Source of the DNA: Sorghum bicolor
Lineage: Eukaryota; Streptophyta; Magnoliopsida; Poales; Poaceae
NCBI RefSeq assembly: GCF_000003195.3
Contig: NC_012879.2
Span: 28,423,180-28,487,179, forward strand
Length of the DNA stretch: 64,000 bases
Reading direction: 5' to 3'
In this document: positions 22,413 to 35,238 of the stretch, one piece after another
Position numbering within the stretch: position 1 is the first letter of the stretch
Layout of the letters: each line of letters begins with the position of its first letter
Notes under the pieces: model-generated
Databases searched by the model: none
What the model was told of the DNA's origin: nothing
What the model saw: only the letters and a program-made list of their open reading frames with translations
Made by a program: the position numbers and the translations under genes

Positions 22413-22952
22413 TTGTGAAGATCGGGACAACGTGTCGCATCAATGTGCCCATATTTCTCAATGGGAAGCACACATAGTATCTTCCTTGCGACATCCGCCG
22501 CACTCATTTGAGTGAGCCCAAGTCCATTAAGCTCCTCTACAATAACATTCAAGCGAGAATACATTTCATTAGCATTTTCTTTGGGAAGTATTCCAAACGT
22601 ATTAAGCTTGTTCATCACAAGCTGATAGCATTCCTCGCGTTCACTCTTTGATCCCTCATGGAGCGCACAAAGTTCCTTCCATAGAGCATGGGCGGTTTTG
22701 TGGCTCCGAATGCTGTTGAACACCTCTTTGCAAAAGGCCTCTAAAGATGTGGTTTTTGGCCTTCGCATTCCACTTTTCGTTCTCTTGTTCTTGTGGAGTA
22801 AGAACAGCGTCTTTAGCCGGAGGGGTAAACCCTTCGGTCGCGGCATTTAGGCACTTTGAGTCACATGCCTCAAGGTATGACTCCATCCGTATTTTCCAAT
22901 ACGGGAAGTCATCCCCATCGAACATGGGTGGCGGTCCATCCCCGTTAGACAT
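22413..22952 (-). pseudogene. gag of a Ty1/copia retrotransposon, truncated and frameshifted
   Basis: ATG 22952 (MSNGDGPPPMFDGDDFPYWKIRMESYL) is a typical copia gag start. The frame shifts between about 22755 and 22735. It then continues with AHALWKELCALHEGSKSE and GILPKENANEMYSRLNVIVEELNGLGL (UBN2/gag-polypeptide type). The sequence loses similarity near 22415, before any zinc knuckle, and no pol follows, so the element is 3'-truncated here. The gag would form the particle. It is preceded by its primer site and LTR. Confidence 0.75.
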
Positions 22953-22989
22953 CTTTCTCTAGGCGGTGAAGCCTAAATAATGAGCACTG

Positions 22990-23003
22990 GACTCTAATAC
23001 CAA
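22990..23003 (-). other. Primer-binding site of the copia element (initiator tRNA-Met type)
   Basis: The minus strand reads TTGGTATTAGAGTC right after the LTR end TTTCA. It is close to the TGGTATCAGAGC primer site used by most copia elements. Confidence 0.7.
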
Positions 23004-23004
23004 T

Positions 23005-24551
23005 TGAAAGGATCAAGATGCCCAAGAGGGGGGTGAATTGGGCTTCTCTAAAAATTTAAGCAACCTATAAGCTCCAATTCAACCCCTTGTGCCTAGTGTG
23101 ACTAGAGAGCTACCGGATAAAAGTTTTGCAACCTAGTTCCAATCCTATACTAGCATGGCAATTCTAAGAATGTGAAAACACAAAGTAAATCCTAGAAAGT
23201 AAAGGAGTAGTGGAAGTAAGTGCTCGGCGATGTTTTGCCAAGGTATCGGAGAGTCGCCACTCTCCACTAGTCCTTGTTGGAGCACCCGCGCAAGGGTCTT
23301 GCTCCCCCTTGATCCGCGCAACGACCAAGTGCTCTCTACGGGCTGATTCTTCGACGCTCCGTCGCGGTGAATCGCCCAAAACCGCTCACAAGCTTGACAC
23401 GAGGCACCCACAAGAACTCCGGGCGGTCTTCGTGCCTCCAATCATCACCGAACCATCTAGGTGATGGCGATCACCAAGAGTGACAAGCAAAGAATTCTCA
23501 CATGACCCAAACAAGGCACTAGAGAGTGGTGGATGCACACTTGACTCTTGAAATTCAACTAGAGAAGGATTCTCTCAACAAATCACTCAAATCTCAATCC
23601 TCTCTAGGCTCTTGCTACTCTCTTGCTCCACAACAAGTTTCTCAGATGTTCAAATGGGAAACAGACCTCTCATGGACGAGGTGGAGGAGTATAAATACAC
23701 CCCACGAAGTCCAAAGGTCAGCCAACTGTTTTCCACTGAAAACAGGGTCACCGGACGTTGTTGATGTTGCACCGGACGCTCTGCACCGAGCGTCCATTGA
23801 CACCTAACGGCTAACTGTACCTGCGTCTGACAGGTCACCGGACGCTACTTCCCAGTGTGTGGTGGCACCGTCCGGTGCTCCGGGGAGTTTTACAAACTCC
23901 TTGAGTTTAAGACCGGACGCTACCCGGTGCGTCCAGTGCTAGCGTCCGGTGCTCGGGGCAGGTTGACAACCTCCCTAGGTATGGGACTGGACGCTGCCCG
24001 GTGAGTCCGGTGCTAGCGTCCAGTGCCTAACCCTAAGCACCGAAGCCCTCCAACGGCTAAGGACCTCACTGGACGCACACACAAAGCGTCCGGTGCAGCG
24101 TCCGATGCCTACTTAGGCACCCTAACTTCGTCGAAACACGACTGTTCCAAAACGAAGTTGGTTCCTCTCGATCTAAGGACTATCTCTGAGCTGTCTAATG
24201 CTAGGTTTACCAAGTGTGCACCACACCTAAACCTAAAGCCTTGTCTAAGTCAAGCTACTAGATCAAAGCCCCTCTTAATAGTACGGTCAAAGAAAAAACA
24301 AAGTCTTAAACTACTCTAAGTGCCCTTCTTCACCATATGGCACTTAGACCTAGTCTAGTCTTGACGATGTCCAACCATCCTTTGAAAACCGAAATGATTT
24401 CCACTATTAAGTAGGCATGTACGTCCCTGTTCATCGAGTAACTATTACCGTGACCTCACTAATGACTTTGCCTCTACAAAACACACGTTAGTTATAGTAA
24501 TCAACATTGTCATTAATCACCGAAATCATTAGGGTCCTAGATACTCTTTCA
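23005..24551 (-). repeat. 5' LTR of the copia element
   Basis: It has perfect terminal inverted hexamers: on the + strand it begins TGAAAG and ends CTTTCA (1547 bp). The part next to the primer site contains the word GATCAAGATGCCCAAGAGGGGGGTGAAT. It holds the internal CCGGACGC repeat region. ORFs in it are short and unconvincing. Confidence 0.82.
23740..24110. repeat. Dispersed CACCGGACGC / GCGTCCGGTGC motif array inside the copia LTR
   Basis: More than ten direct and inverted copies of a CCGGACGC-like word lie in about 370 bp. Two larger units (from about 23870 and about 23945) repeat a block with about 75-bp spacing: GTCCGGTGCTC, a small hairpin, then GACYGGACGCT. The function is unknown. 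Confidence 0.65.
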
Positions 24552-24785
24552 CCCCCCATGGCTTTCAAGAATAAATCCTAATCGTCCTTGCAGAAGCTTT
24601 TGAGATGGAGTTAAGCACATGTCAGGATAAAGAGTTCTAGCTAACTCTTTTGAAATAATATTTATCCTGACAAAAAGGTTGTAGTGGACTCTTCTAGCGG
24701 ACCCTCAAACTTGTCACAAAATAATAGTGGATGGAAAGGTGATTCGAGCTATCTCGGGAGATAACTCTCCTTCTCTTAGACATTC
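24552..24785. other. Non-coding remnant with a hairpin next to an Athila gag fragment
   Basis: No gene. It contains an 11-bp perfect inverted repeat, GTCAGGATAAA (24621-24631) and TTTATCCTGAC (24661-24671), around a 29-nt loop. Confidence 0.5.
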
Positions 24786-25640
24786 TTAACTCATGAATGC
24801 CGAAAGGCTTTGAATGTGTTCTATAGCCGATGATTCTTCATGTGGTTCAAAAGGAGTTGTATTTTCTTGAGGTCTCACTTGGATAAGGTAATTCATGGAA
24901 TTTCTATAATCTTCAAAAATATCTTCCTCGAATTCAAAGGGAAGCTCTAAAGGAGATGTTTCATCATCCTTTGGTTGAGTTTGCATTCCCTCAATGGGAG
25001 GTTTTTCAACAACCAAATTATTAGAAAAGTCTATTGAAATATCCAATTCGGTTGTGGGTTCTTCCTGTTGTGGTTCAGGGCGAGGCTGGACTTCTTTTTC
25101 ATCTTCGGGGAACTCATAAAAAATTCTAGTGTAAGGGGTGTTTTGAAGAATTCTCTCAAGAATAGCTTGCCCCTTATTTATGGTTTTGTGCGAGAATGAA
25201 CCTCCTAAAGCGGTGTCGAGATGTAGAGCAGCTTCCTTGTCAAGACCTAGATAAAGGTGTTCTAAAAAGATGTTTTCATGCAAAGAATGGATTGGACCAG
25301 AATTAGTAAGGGTCATGAATCTATCCCAAGCTACTCCTAGTGTCTCCTTCTCTTTTTGTTCAAAGTTAAGAATTTCTCTAGGAAGGGCAGCTCTTTTAGA
25401 AAGAGGGAAGAAAGTTTGATAAATTTTGTCTCATAGTTCATCCCAATTTCCATTAATGCCTCTTACACAATGAGCATACCACTGTTTTGCTCTACCCAAA
25501 AGGGAGAATAGAAACAACTTTCATTTAAGGGTCTCTTGTGTCATGCCAACAATAGTTAGGGAAGAACACAACTGCTCAAATTCCCTAAGATGGTTATGAG
25601 GATTTTCATTTTCTAGCCCAGAGAAGGATTGGTCCTAAAC
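24786..25640 (-). pseudogene. gag remnant of a further Athila-type element
   Basis: On the minus strand, the part up to about 25620 encodes gag-core pieces (HNHLREFEQLCSSL, LFLFSLLGRAKQWYAH) broken by stops. An open part at 25316-24786 encodes the post-capsid region: HENIFLEHLYLGLDKEAALHLD, then a Glu/Pro-rich acidic stretch. It is comparable to the segment after the capsid in element G. No LTR or pol is attached. It is a relic; function lost. Confidence 0.65.
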
Positions 25641-25737
25641 CATGTGAAAGCCCTAGTTTGGTTTTGGATAATTGATGAAACCCTAGTACTAACCTCTATG
25701 CTAAGTGTGTGTAGACTTAATGAGGTTGGTTCATGCC
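25641..25737 (+). repeat. Short LTR-like fragment that hosts element A
   Basis: It starts about 25643 as TGTGAAAGCCCTAGTTTGG, resembling an LTR beginning, and is cut by element A after ATGCC (25733-25737), A's target-site copy. The remainder would lie beyond A's far end, outside the window. Confidence 0.35.
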
Positions 25738-28700
25738 TGTAACAGAACCGACCAAATTATAAGAGATTAAGCCTAATAGTGACCATTTGCATAGTCAAAC
25801 CATCGAGCTTAAGCCCATATAATCCCGGTAGTCCGTGAAATCTCGAAGGATTTCAAACCACATATCGTACAAACAGCCAAGATCGTAATAAGTTTAGCGG
25901 TCGCCATTCACAAACACATCCAGATTACAACATTCTTAAAATACATCGGAGTTCTTAAAGTTATTACAAACCAAGTTCACAAGTAGCGGAAGCTTCATAG
26001 TTCGAAAATACAACACACACACTTAGTCTGATACAGTGCTATAATTTGGTCATTCCCACAAAAGCAAAAGAGAAGACGGAGTGACCATCACCCTTGGTCT
26101 AGTCATCACCCATGGCTGGGTACAGACAGAGGATGCAATAACCATAGTACATTTGACCATCTGCAAAACAACATGTGAGTAGAACACTGAGTACGAGAAT
26201 GTACTCAGCTAGACTTACCCGTCATAAATTAAAATAAAGACTCATCAACGATCATGAAGGCTATATAGTGGGGTAGCTGACAACCATTTTGCATAACTGC
26301 AAGATGCTATTAACATGCCCTACCTAAATCTTTCTTCTTTTAATTTGCTCAAGTTGACAGTATCATTACCTATTATCTAGGTTTGCACCTGCACTATTAC
26401 AATCAAGTGTAACCATATGATGGTACCTCATCACAGCATTCATGAAACCATTTATCTTTATAACCCAAGTGTTCCATAGTCCTTACTACGAGGACGAAGC
26501 TCATGTCAAGTGCTCACTATCCAGGAGCGATGGCGATTCGAATCGATTTCTAACCAGCTGGCGAGGTATTCCCCACACAAACCACACTCACTGATCAAGT
26601 GAGCTACACATCACCGTATTGCACTATCCAGGACCAATTCGCGGGTTCGACAGGCACCGCCCGTACCCGAGGACCGTTCTGGCGACCGAGGTATCCAAGG
26701 TATACCAAGGTTGCGCACCGCGCCCTCGTCGTTCTCCTAAACCATCACCAATACAGCGCGTACATCGGGCTGATTCCCGGCCCGGATAGTGCTCAGGCTT
26801 CCCGGTCGGAACGACTTATCCTTCCAACTAAATGTGGGGCATGCGTTCAACATGACAAGAGGGCCGTCAACGATCGGTCCTTAATCGACACAGGCAGGGG
26901 CACTATAGTCAACCCACCATAAGACCCTGCCCGGTCTCCAATTCCATTCCACACTTGGTTATTCTTTTCCCAAAGCAATCACTGCTTAATTAAGCAGGTA
27001 TCCACCTATATCTCGCAGGTGACAGGAAATCACCCGACTTCTACCGGACTAAGCAAGCTAAGCATAGAATCCGCACCTATCTACATAGGACAAGGTAGAT
27101 AAACGAGGGGTGATATCAAGGAGCACCAATGCATCAACGGTATCAACCAACTCCTATCACTTAAATGCAATATAACCGAACAAGCGTAGTATAACATATA
27201 AGTTAGCGAGAATAGGGAGACTTAGAATGCTCCAGGGCTTGCCTTTCTCAAACGTGCTGGGCCGGTGATCCGGACACTCCTGTAGCTCTTCTCCGGGTTC
27301 GGGTGCTTCCGGAGGTTCCTGCTCGTGAATCTCCTGTGGCTCCTCGGGTCCCACCTCGTTCTCCTGCGAGCCTGTATGATGCATGTATGCTCATGAGTGG
27401 AGTGTGGGATGTCCGAATGAATGCTTGTATGAGAAAGTACCAAATGATCATGGCATGATGCATAGGCGATTTAATTGGTCATGCTCTTTACAAGGTAGTC
27501 AACATCATCCAAGAATAGGAAATTGAATTAAACATCTATTGCATTCTCTTCTATAAATGTTTTCGAGTATAACCATCAACCCACAAGTTGCTTCAAAGAT
27601 ACACCAAACCCCTTCTTATTCCATTTAACCCACAAATAACAATTATAAATTATATATCCATTTCTAGGCCCATCAAGATTAGCATGCACTTCTGTTTATC
27701 AATAAATTCTCCAAAAATTACAGGAGACTACCAGTCAAGCATAAAGTTTACTATAAATTTTTCATAATTTTTGGATACTTATTTTGAGCTACAAAAATCA
27801 CAAGATTAAATAATAAGGGCAATTACAATTACTCTACTATGGTATAAGTGTCAAACAGCGGATTTCATATTTTTATAATTTGTCTAATATCATAGGAAAC
27901 ACCCACAAAAATTTCTAGATTAATTGCATGATCCAAATAATTATTAAAAATCATAAATCACTGTCATGCAAGCATTTAAATCACTATAAATTCATTTATA
28001 CACCAAACAATGTGTAACAACATTTTCCCAGTGAGTTAACACACATGCAGAGCCAACAAAACCAGTTTCACATTTTTCTGAGTCTTACTTTAATTACTAT
28101 GCATTTTCTAAGTTTAGCAAAAGCATAGATTAATTATTTCTGTCCAGAAAAAGTGTTCAAACATGACATGCAATTACATGAAACTGTAGATCTGGAAATA
28201 AAGAGCACACCAAAATTTATTTCATCAACTTTGGAGCTGCAGAACTCAAGATATGGATTTTACAAGTTTTAAATCGATTTCTGAAAATCAATTCGAAATC
28301 AGGATAAAAAATGCTAAAGACACCCAGATCTACACCCAACGCGGTCCCCCTGCGACTGACAGTGGGCCTCACACCCCACTGGTCAGCGAGACCGAGAGGG
28401 AGGGCACCTCCGACGAGCGGATCTCGCCGGCGGAGGTTCCCGGCCACGGGGTAAGCACCATCGTGCTCCCCGCAGCGAGGCGCACCCAGCGGTACCCTCG
28501 GATCGGCCGGAGGATGGCCGGAGCACCTCTGACGAGCATGCATGGCGGCACGGCGGCGCTGCTCGCCGTGGCCAGGCTGCTACGGTGCGGTAGAACACGC
28601 GCAAGGGCTCCTCCGAGCTTCCCCGTCAAACTACGGATCTAACGCGCCAAAAAGCAAGCGAAACGAGGCAGAAACGAGCGAGGTTCGACGCGGCGGAGCT

Positions 28701-29656
28701 CTCCGGCGAGGTCAGAGTAACTTCGGCGAGTGATTCACGGTGCTCGATGGGCTCTCACCTCGGTAGAGCGTTCGCAGGAGCTTACCGCGACGACGGCGAG
28801 TGCGCTGGTGGTTTCGGCGTCGAGATTGGGGCACTGGAGTGGCCGGCGGTGAGCAGCGGAGCTGCTCCGGCGATGGCGCTGCGGCGGAGCTCCTACGGCT
28901 GTGGTTGCGCTCACGAGTGGAGGGAGGAGGGAGAGGGGCGCGGGCGACAGAGCAAAGGGAGTGGCCTGGGAGCCCGGGCTGGCGTCCCGACCAGGTGAAG
29001 CCGGTCGGCCGCGGCGCGCCCATCGCCGGCGTACAGCCGCCACGTGGCCGACGCTGGCTGGGACGAGGCGGGCGTCCGCGCGTGGGAGAGAGAGGGGGAG
29101 GGGGAAGGCAGGCCGGGCCGCTGTTTGGGCCGAAAGGGAGGCGGGGTTGGCCCAGCAGCGCCTGCCCCCTTCTCCATTTTTTTTTTGAATTTCTTTTCTC
29201 CAATTCTTTTCTAAATTCATTTGGACCATTATAAAATCATTTACAGCTTTTGCCCCCAAAAGCAAAGTTGTTCCAAAACAAAAACTCTACAACTTGGTTT
29301 TAATAAGCAAGACCAAATTCCCAACAGAATTTGAATTACAGATTAAAACTAGTTCTAGGTTTTCAAATAAATTCATTTTGGGGATTTTTGTATAAATTCC
29401 ATTTCTCAAATTCTGTTGCTCCAAAATTTGCACAAAAATATTCTTAAATCTTCTTGCACACAAACCAACCTATCTTGAATATTCTACAATTTTAGAAGCA
29501 AGCATCATATTTTTAACATATTTAAAGCACCTAGAACAAAACACATAAAATCACATTTTTGGGATGAAATGACATGCTCATGATGCTATGTTTGATGAGA
29601 ATGCTTATGAATGTTTTGATAAGGCTAAGTGCATGCTTAACACCTAGAGTGTTACA
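25738..29656 (-). repeat. 3' LTR of element A, 3919 bp
   Basis: On the minus strand it begins TGTAACACTCTAGGTGTTAAGC and ends GGTTCTGTTACA. Inside, in transcription order, are a GC-rich block (about 29190-28320, B-like subtype), an AT-rich stretch (28320-27480), the short acidic ORF, a CpG-bearing part (about 26900-26500) and the hairpin at 26187-26208. Confidence 0.92.
27157..27384 (-). CDS. Short acidic ORF in the LTR of element A
   Basis: 75 codons from ATG 27384 (MHHTGSQENEVGPEEP), Glu/Pro-rich, with KGKPWSILSLPIL near the end (Arg replaced by Trp relative to other copies) and a hydrophobic, aromatic C-terminus. The family is unknown; translation is unproven. Confidence 0.35.
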   Translation of the reverse strand: MHHTGSQENEVGPEEPQEIHEQEPPEAPEPGEELQECPDHRPSTFEKGKPWSILSLPILANLYVILRLFGYIAFK

Positions 29657-29671
29657 GCCCTTCCCCCCTTA
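29657..29671 (-). other. Polypurine tract of element A
   Basis: The minus strand reads TAAGGGGGGAAGGGC directly before the LTR. In B and C its TAA is also the pol stop codon. In A one A is missing upstream, in the copy of CCCAAAATCTC, so the frame misses that stop. Confidence 0.8.
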
Positions 29672-32600
29672 GGGAAATCTCGTCCCGAGATTTGGGTTAC
29701 TAACCATTTCTTATGAAATTTTGGATAAACTGTTTTTAGATAATCCTCAGTTTCCCACGAGGCATCCCGATCGTCATGATGACTCCACACCACCTTGTAT
29801 GTTTTGACAATTCTGTTTCGGGTTACTCGTTCTTTGGTATCCACGATCCCCACTGGCTGCTCTTTATACTCCAAGTCTGCTTTTAGTTTGATCCCTCTAG
29901 GTTCAATCCTTTGCTCAGGCACTTTCAAACATTTCCGTAGTTGCGACACATGGAAGACCGGAAAGATCGAACTCAACTCTTCAGGCAACTGAATCTTATA
30001 GGCCACTGGGCCTTTCCTCTCTAGCACTTGATACGGTCCCACATATCTGGACGCAAGCTTGCTTCGAACTCGAAAACGTTGAACTTTCTTCATTGGCGTA
30101 ACCTTGAGGTACACATAGTCACCTACATTGAATTCAAGTGGCCTTCTCCTCTTATCAGCATAACTCTTTTGTCGTGATTGTGCCGCTTGCAAATGCTACT
30201 GTATGATTTGCACCTTCTTCTCAGCTTCATTCACAAAGTCGATACCATAGTACCTTCTTTCACCAGGTTCAACCCAGTTTAACGGAGTTCTACACCTTCG
30301 ACCGTACAAAGCTTCGAACGGAGCCATCATGATACTCTCTTGATAACTATTATTGTATGAGAATTCAGCCAGAGGTAACCATGACTCCCATGATCCCTTG
30401 GATGATAGTACACAGGCTCTTAGCTTATCTTCTAACACTTGATTTAGCCTCTCGGTTTGACCTGAGGTTTGGGGATGATACGCGGTGCTTGTTATCAGAC
30501 TGGTCCCCAAATTCTTATGCATTCGCTCCCAAAAGTGAGCGGTGAACTGTGGTCCTCTATCCGATATGATGGTCTTGGGAATACCATGCAATTTGAGAAT
30601 CTCAGCCATATATATATCGGCATACTCGGGAGGTCTGTATGTGTTCTTAACGGGAAGAAAATGGGCCGACTTGGTCAATCGATCTACGATTACCCAAATC
30701 GAGTCATTCCCTTTCCTTGTCGTTGGTAAACCTATGATAAAGTCCATACTGACCTCTTCCCATTTCCATTCTGGGACTGATAATGGTTGTAACAAACCTG
30801 CAGGTTTCATATGGATAGCCTTGACTCGACAACACGTGTCACAACGGGCTACATATGCGGCTATTTCTTTCTTCATTTTGGTCCACCAAAAGTGAGGTTT
30901 TAGGTCTTGATACATTTTACTGCTGCCAGGATGAATAGAAAGCTTGGAGAGATGGGCTTCATCCATGATGCGATTCTTCAATTCTCGATCTTTTGGGACT
31001 ACTAATCGATGTTGAAACCATAGTACCCCTTTCTCATCAACTCGAAATTGAGTCTTTGGGTCGTCCTTGCTCTTCTCTTTGATGTGGAAAATACCCTTGT
31101 CTGTCTTCTGACCTTCAATGACTTGACTCTCGAGTGAACAACTGAGTTGTATGTGACATAAGACCTCAGGATGCATGAGATTGAAACCATCTTCAGACAA
31201 CGGTTGAACCACTTGATAGTGCGGCTTGCGACTCAATGCATCTGCTACTACATTAGCTTTGCCTGGATGATAGTGAACTTCCAGATCATACTCCTTGATT
31301 AACTCTAACCAACGTCGTTGCCTCGTATTCAGCTTAGACTGAGTGAAGATGTACTTCAAACTCTTATGATCGGTATAAATATGACACTTATTTCCCAACA
31401 AATAGTGTCTCCAAATCTTCAAAGCGTGCACCACTGCTGCTAACTCGAGGTCGTGAGTTGGGTAGTTGACTTCGTGCTTTCTCAACTGTCGTGAAGCATA
31501 AGCTATCACTCTGCCATCTTGCATCAACACACACCCCAAGCCACTTTTTGATGCATCGCAAAACACATCAAAAGGCTTCTCAACATTGGGTTGTGCCAGA
31601 ACAGGAGCGGAAGGTTAGCAACCTTCGCAAGGTGCCAGACAAACTTATGATCTTTTTGTAGCAAACTAGTCATTGGCTTAGCAATCTTGGAGAAGTCGAG
31701 TATGAAGCGACGATAATACCTGGCCAGACCAAGAAAACTTCTAACTTCCGAGACAGAAGTCGGTGCATTCCAGTCCATGACTTCCTGCACTTTTGACGGA
31801 TCCACAGCAATCCCTTCTTCAGACAGAATGTGCCCTAGGAAAGGAACCTTCTTCAGCCAGAATTCACACTTGCTGAACTTGGCATATAATTGATGCTCGC
31901 GTAGTCGTGTTAGCACGATTCTCAGATGCTCGGCGTGATTTTGCTCATTTTCTGAATAAACCAGAATATCATCGATAAACACTACAACAAACTTATCCAA
32001 TTCTGGCATAAAGACAGAATTCATCAGATACATGAAGTATGCAGGAGCATTCGTCAACCCAAAGGACATGACAAGATACTCATACAACCCATATCTGGTG
32101 GAAAAAGCAGTCTTTGGGATATCTTGCGGACAAATCTTGATTTGGTGATACCCAGACCTCAAATCTATCTTGGAAAACACTTTTGCCTTGGATAACTGAT
32201 CAAACAAGATATCAATCCTCGGCAAAGGATACTTATTTTTGATTGTCACTGCATTGAGCGGACGATAGTCCACGCACATGCGCAATGACTGATCCTTCTT
32301 TTTCACAAACAACGCAGGACAACCCCATTCCGACGAACTTGGCCGGATGAATCCTTTATCCAATAACTCCTTTAGTTGATTCTTCAACTCAGCGAGTTCA
32401 TTTGGTGGCATCCGCTACGGCCTTCTAGATATTGGTGCTGTACCTGGCAGTAATTCTATCGCGAACTCCACTTCCCTATCCGGAGGAAGTCCCAGCAATT
32501 CCTCTGGAAAAACATCAGGGAACTCACATACCACGGGTATGTGTTCTAGTGGAACCACCTGTACTGCAAATGAAAGACTAGCGAAGTCTAACCGTCGGGG

Positions 32601-34040
32601 TAGCTTGACTTGAAGCACACATTTCCCTTGCGGGTCTTTAAGGGAAAGAGTTCTATTCCCGACATCTATAACTGCACCCCAGTCAGTCATCTTATTCATT
32701 CCAATGATGACATCCAAAACCAGCCCTGGCATGACCACAAGGTTTACACGGAACCTCCGGCCACTGATATCTAAGGTAACTCCTGTTACTGTTTTATTAG
32801 TCAATACATCAGCTCCGGCTGAGCTGATGCGATAGCCATAACCCAACTCAGTAACTGGCTAGTCATGCTTTTGTGCAAATGCTTGGCTCATGAATGAATG
32901 CGATGGTCCGGAATCAAACAAAACAACTGTAATATGTTGGTTGACAGGAAACATACCAGCTGTTACCGGTTCTCCTTCCGGAATTTCCTCGATCGAGGTA
33001 TGGTGCACACGAGCTGGATAGGTTGGCTGTTGCCTCTTGGGGTAGGGACATTCCTTAGCAAAGTGCCCATCTTGTGGCAATTATAGCATGGACCCTTGGG
33101 CGCATTGTTAGCGGCAGGTGCCGCAGCTTGAATTGCCTTTGGCTTGGCAGGAGCTATCGCCACCTTGTACGGCTTCTGCTGCGTTGGATGCCCGGTGTTC
33201 CTTCTCTGCGATGGTCTGAACCTAGCACCTGGGGCAGGAGGACGATACTACTGTCGCCCTGCCACTGGTGCCTGGACTGGGATGACCCGGCTTTGAAAGC
33301 CCTCTTACGAGACTTGGATGCACTATAGTTGTTGTTATTGTTTTCCTGGGTTAGACAGTCACTGATGTAGGCATTAAAGGTAGCCCTGGCTCCTGTACCC
33401 TTGGTCTTTAGCGAGCGAGATTGTTGAAAGCGTGCAGATACTCCTTCACAGATTTCGTCCCCTGAGACAGTCTCATGAACTCCCCAACCTTCATTTCCAC
33501 CACACCCGGAGGAATATAATTTCCTCGGAACGTGGTGGTGAAGCGGTTCTAGGTAATCGGGGTCCCCTCTGGGTAGGTAGTACGGTGATGGGACCACCAA
33601 ATACCAGCGGGTCCCTGCAACTGATGTGCCGCATACTCAGCCTTAAGTTCTTCTGTCATCCGAAGAAGACGAAACTTCTGCTCCATGGTGTTGATCCACT
33701 CATCTACCTTGAGCGGTTCCAAAGCTTCTTTGAAGATTGGTGGCTTGGTATCCATGAAGTCCTTGAACGAACTGTACTGATTGACTTCACGGCCGCCCTG
33801 GTTATCCCCACGACGGGTGTTGTCAGCTATGTTATGCAGAGCCTCTTCCATGTTGCGCTGCATCTGTTCCATGCTGCGTTGGCTCCCCAGAAACTTCGCG
33901 AAAAACACGTCCGCAGTGTACGGAGGAGGCGGTGGTGGTGGTGGTGTTGGTGCTCTGTCCTCATTCCATTGAGCCCCACCTCCGGACGTGCCTGCTCCAA
34001 GACCCGGGTTGCTGTTACCGCCGCCACGTGTTTGCACCAT
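29669..34040 (-). pseudogene. gag-pol of element A, multiply frameshifted
   Basis: Starts at ATG 34040 (MVQTRGGGNSNPGLG). Gag core (33900-33560), a zinc-knuckle remnant (about 33085-33045), protease (DSGPSHSFMS, about 32920-32890), RT (32411-31620, FIDDILVYS at about 31970), RNase H (31566-31200), integrase (about 31000-30400, SDRGPQFT and GQTERLN) and a chromodomain-like tail (about 29850-29700, [16 protein letters not shown]). The frame changes at least near 33600, 33160, 33080 and 31600; the last is a deletion of about 28 nt between RT and RNase H. The final residues are shifted by a 1-nt deletion near 29690. The polyprotein cannot be made intact. Confidence 0.85.
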
Positions 34041-34357
34041 CTGCATACGTCAACGATAAGCAATCGTTAGGAGTTGCCATCAACGGTAGATGTGTAGAAT
34101 TATGCCATACTGAATTTACTGAGGGAATAAATTCGCGCAATAAACAGAGGCACAACATTTCATCATGTACGCACAACATTGCTAACGAATTACTCAACAT
34201 TCAAGAAACAAAGCTCGCATACATCCAAACTTGCCAGCATACATACACTGGACTTTCAGCGTTAACTCATAAAGTTTTACATAGCCCAGATCCAAAAGTA
34301 CAAGACATGCCATGCAACAACCACAAAAGAAGAAGGACTAGCTCTAAGCTCTAGCAT
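34041..34357 (-). other. Spacer between orf0 and gag of element A
   Basis: Non-coding, conserved in position and sequence with C (41055-41377) and B (48625-48948). The end before gag is pyrimidine-rich in part and ends GCAGATGG in the other copies, a possible splice acceptor. Confidence 0.5.
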
Positions 34358-35238
34358 CTACTCGCTATGGTCACTGTCCATGCCGGAGCCCTCTTCGTCC
34401 TCATCTCCATTAGCAGCTGCTCCTATCTCGGGATCCGTGTCCATCTCATCCTCAGAGTCTAGCTCAGCTGCTCCAGGCAGGTGGTGAGGGTGGAGCTGGT
34501 TATGCAGCTGGTGGATCTCCTCATGCAGGTTCTCATTGTACTCCTCAGCATTAGCTAGCTGCTGCTCAAGCTCTAGCTGTCGGGCCCTCAAAGTGTCCTC
34601 CTCGTGCCAGGCTTCATTCCTCTGACCAAGCACATGGACTAGCATGCGCTCGCAGTTCATGTGAGCAGTAGTCACCCTGTCTCTCTGCTCTCGCACTACA
34701 AGCAGGTCCTGGCTCAGCTCACTGTTCTTCTAGACTGCCTGGTCCCTTTCCTGGGTCACACGGGCCAACTCTGCCTGCAGCCTCTCAACCTCCGAGTCGA
34801 ACTCACGCTGCAGCTGGCGCTTCTCATCCTGGACTGTGAGAAGAGACCCGTACAAGCAACCCAAACAACGCTCCAGGCCTCCATAGGTCTTCATCAAGGC
34901 GTACATAGCACTCATAGCTGTGCTGTCACTGTGCTGGTCCTCATCCGCACTCCTCCCTAGAGCATTGACCTCGGACTGATCCCACACCGAAGTGTAAGGG
35001 TCACCCCGGGGAAACACCCCAGCGAAGGCGTGGGCCAGCTCCTGTGGAAACCTCGCCATGAGGTCGCTCAGAACTGCGAAAGCTGCCCTGCTGACACCGT
35101 GGAAAGGCGTGGTACCTCGGGACTCGTACACCCAGCCGCCCCAAGTAGGGTCACCTCCGCTGGTAGGGACAACTGCCTCGATCCCCACCAGTGTCTCGTC
35201 ACCAAGCGGCTCCTTATCCCAATAGTAGCGAGGCTCCC
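34358..35238 (-). pseudogene. orf0 of element A: N-terminus cut off, one internal stop
   Basis: The reading equals residues from about 57 to the end of the 347-aa orf0 of element C. It begins at the junction with C (35238), so the histone-like start is not in the window. A TAG at 34727 replaces CAG found in C. The coiled-coil part and the acidic C-terminus (DSEDEMDTDPEIG, DEDEEGSGMDSD) are preserved. Confidence 0.75.

Larger units (their letters stand above)
25738..35238 (-). mobile_element. Element A: Del/Tekay-type chromovirus copy, minus strand, interrupted by C
   Basis: 3' LTR (25738-29656), polypurine tract, broken gag-pol, and part of orf0 up to 35238, where element C begins. The first part of orf0, the leader and the 5' LTR must lie beyond C. 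A is the most decayed of the three copies and the oldest insertion of this stack. Confidence 0.9.

Noticed and set aside
26599..26922. Recurring open frames beginning MSYRSPYY or MRAAPSSF in the LTRs (also 38010, 45587, 56180, 63109)
   Set aside because: They run antisense to the element's transcription, and the version in D is not preserved; they look like shadows of a conserved LTR stretch.
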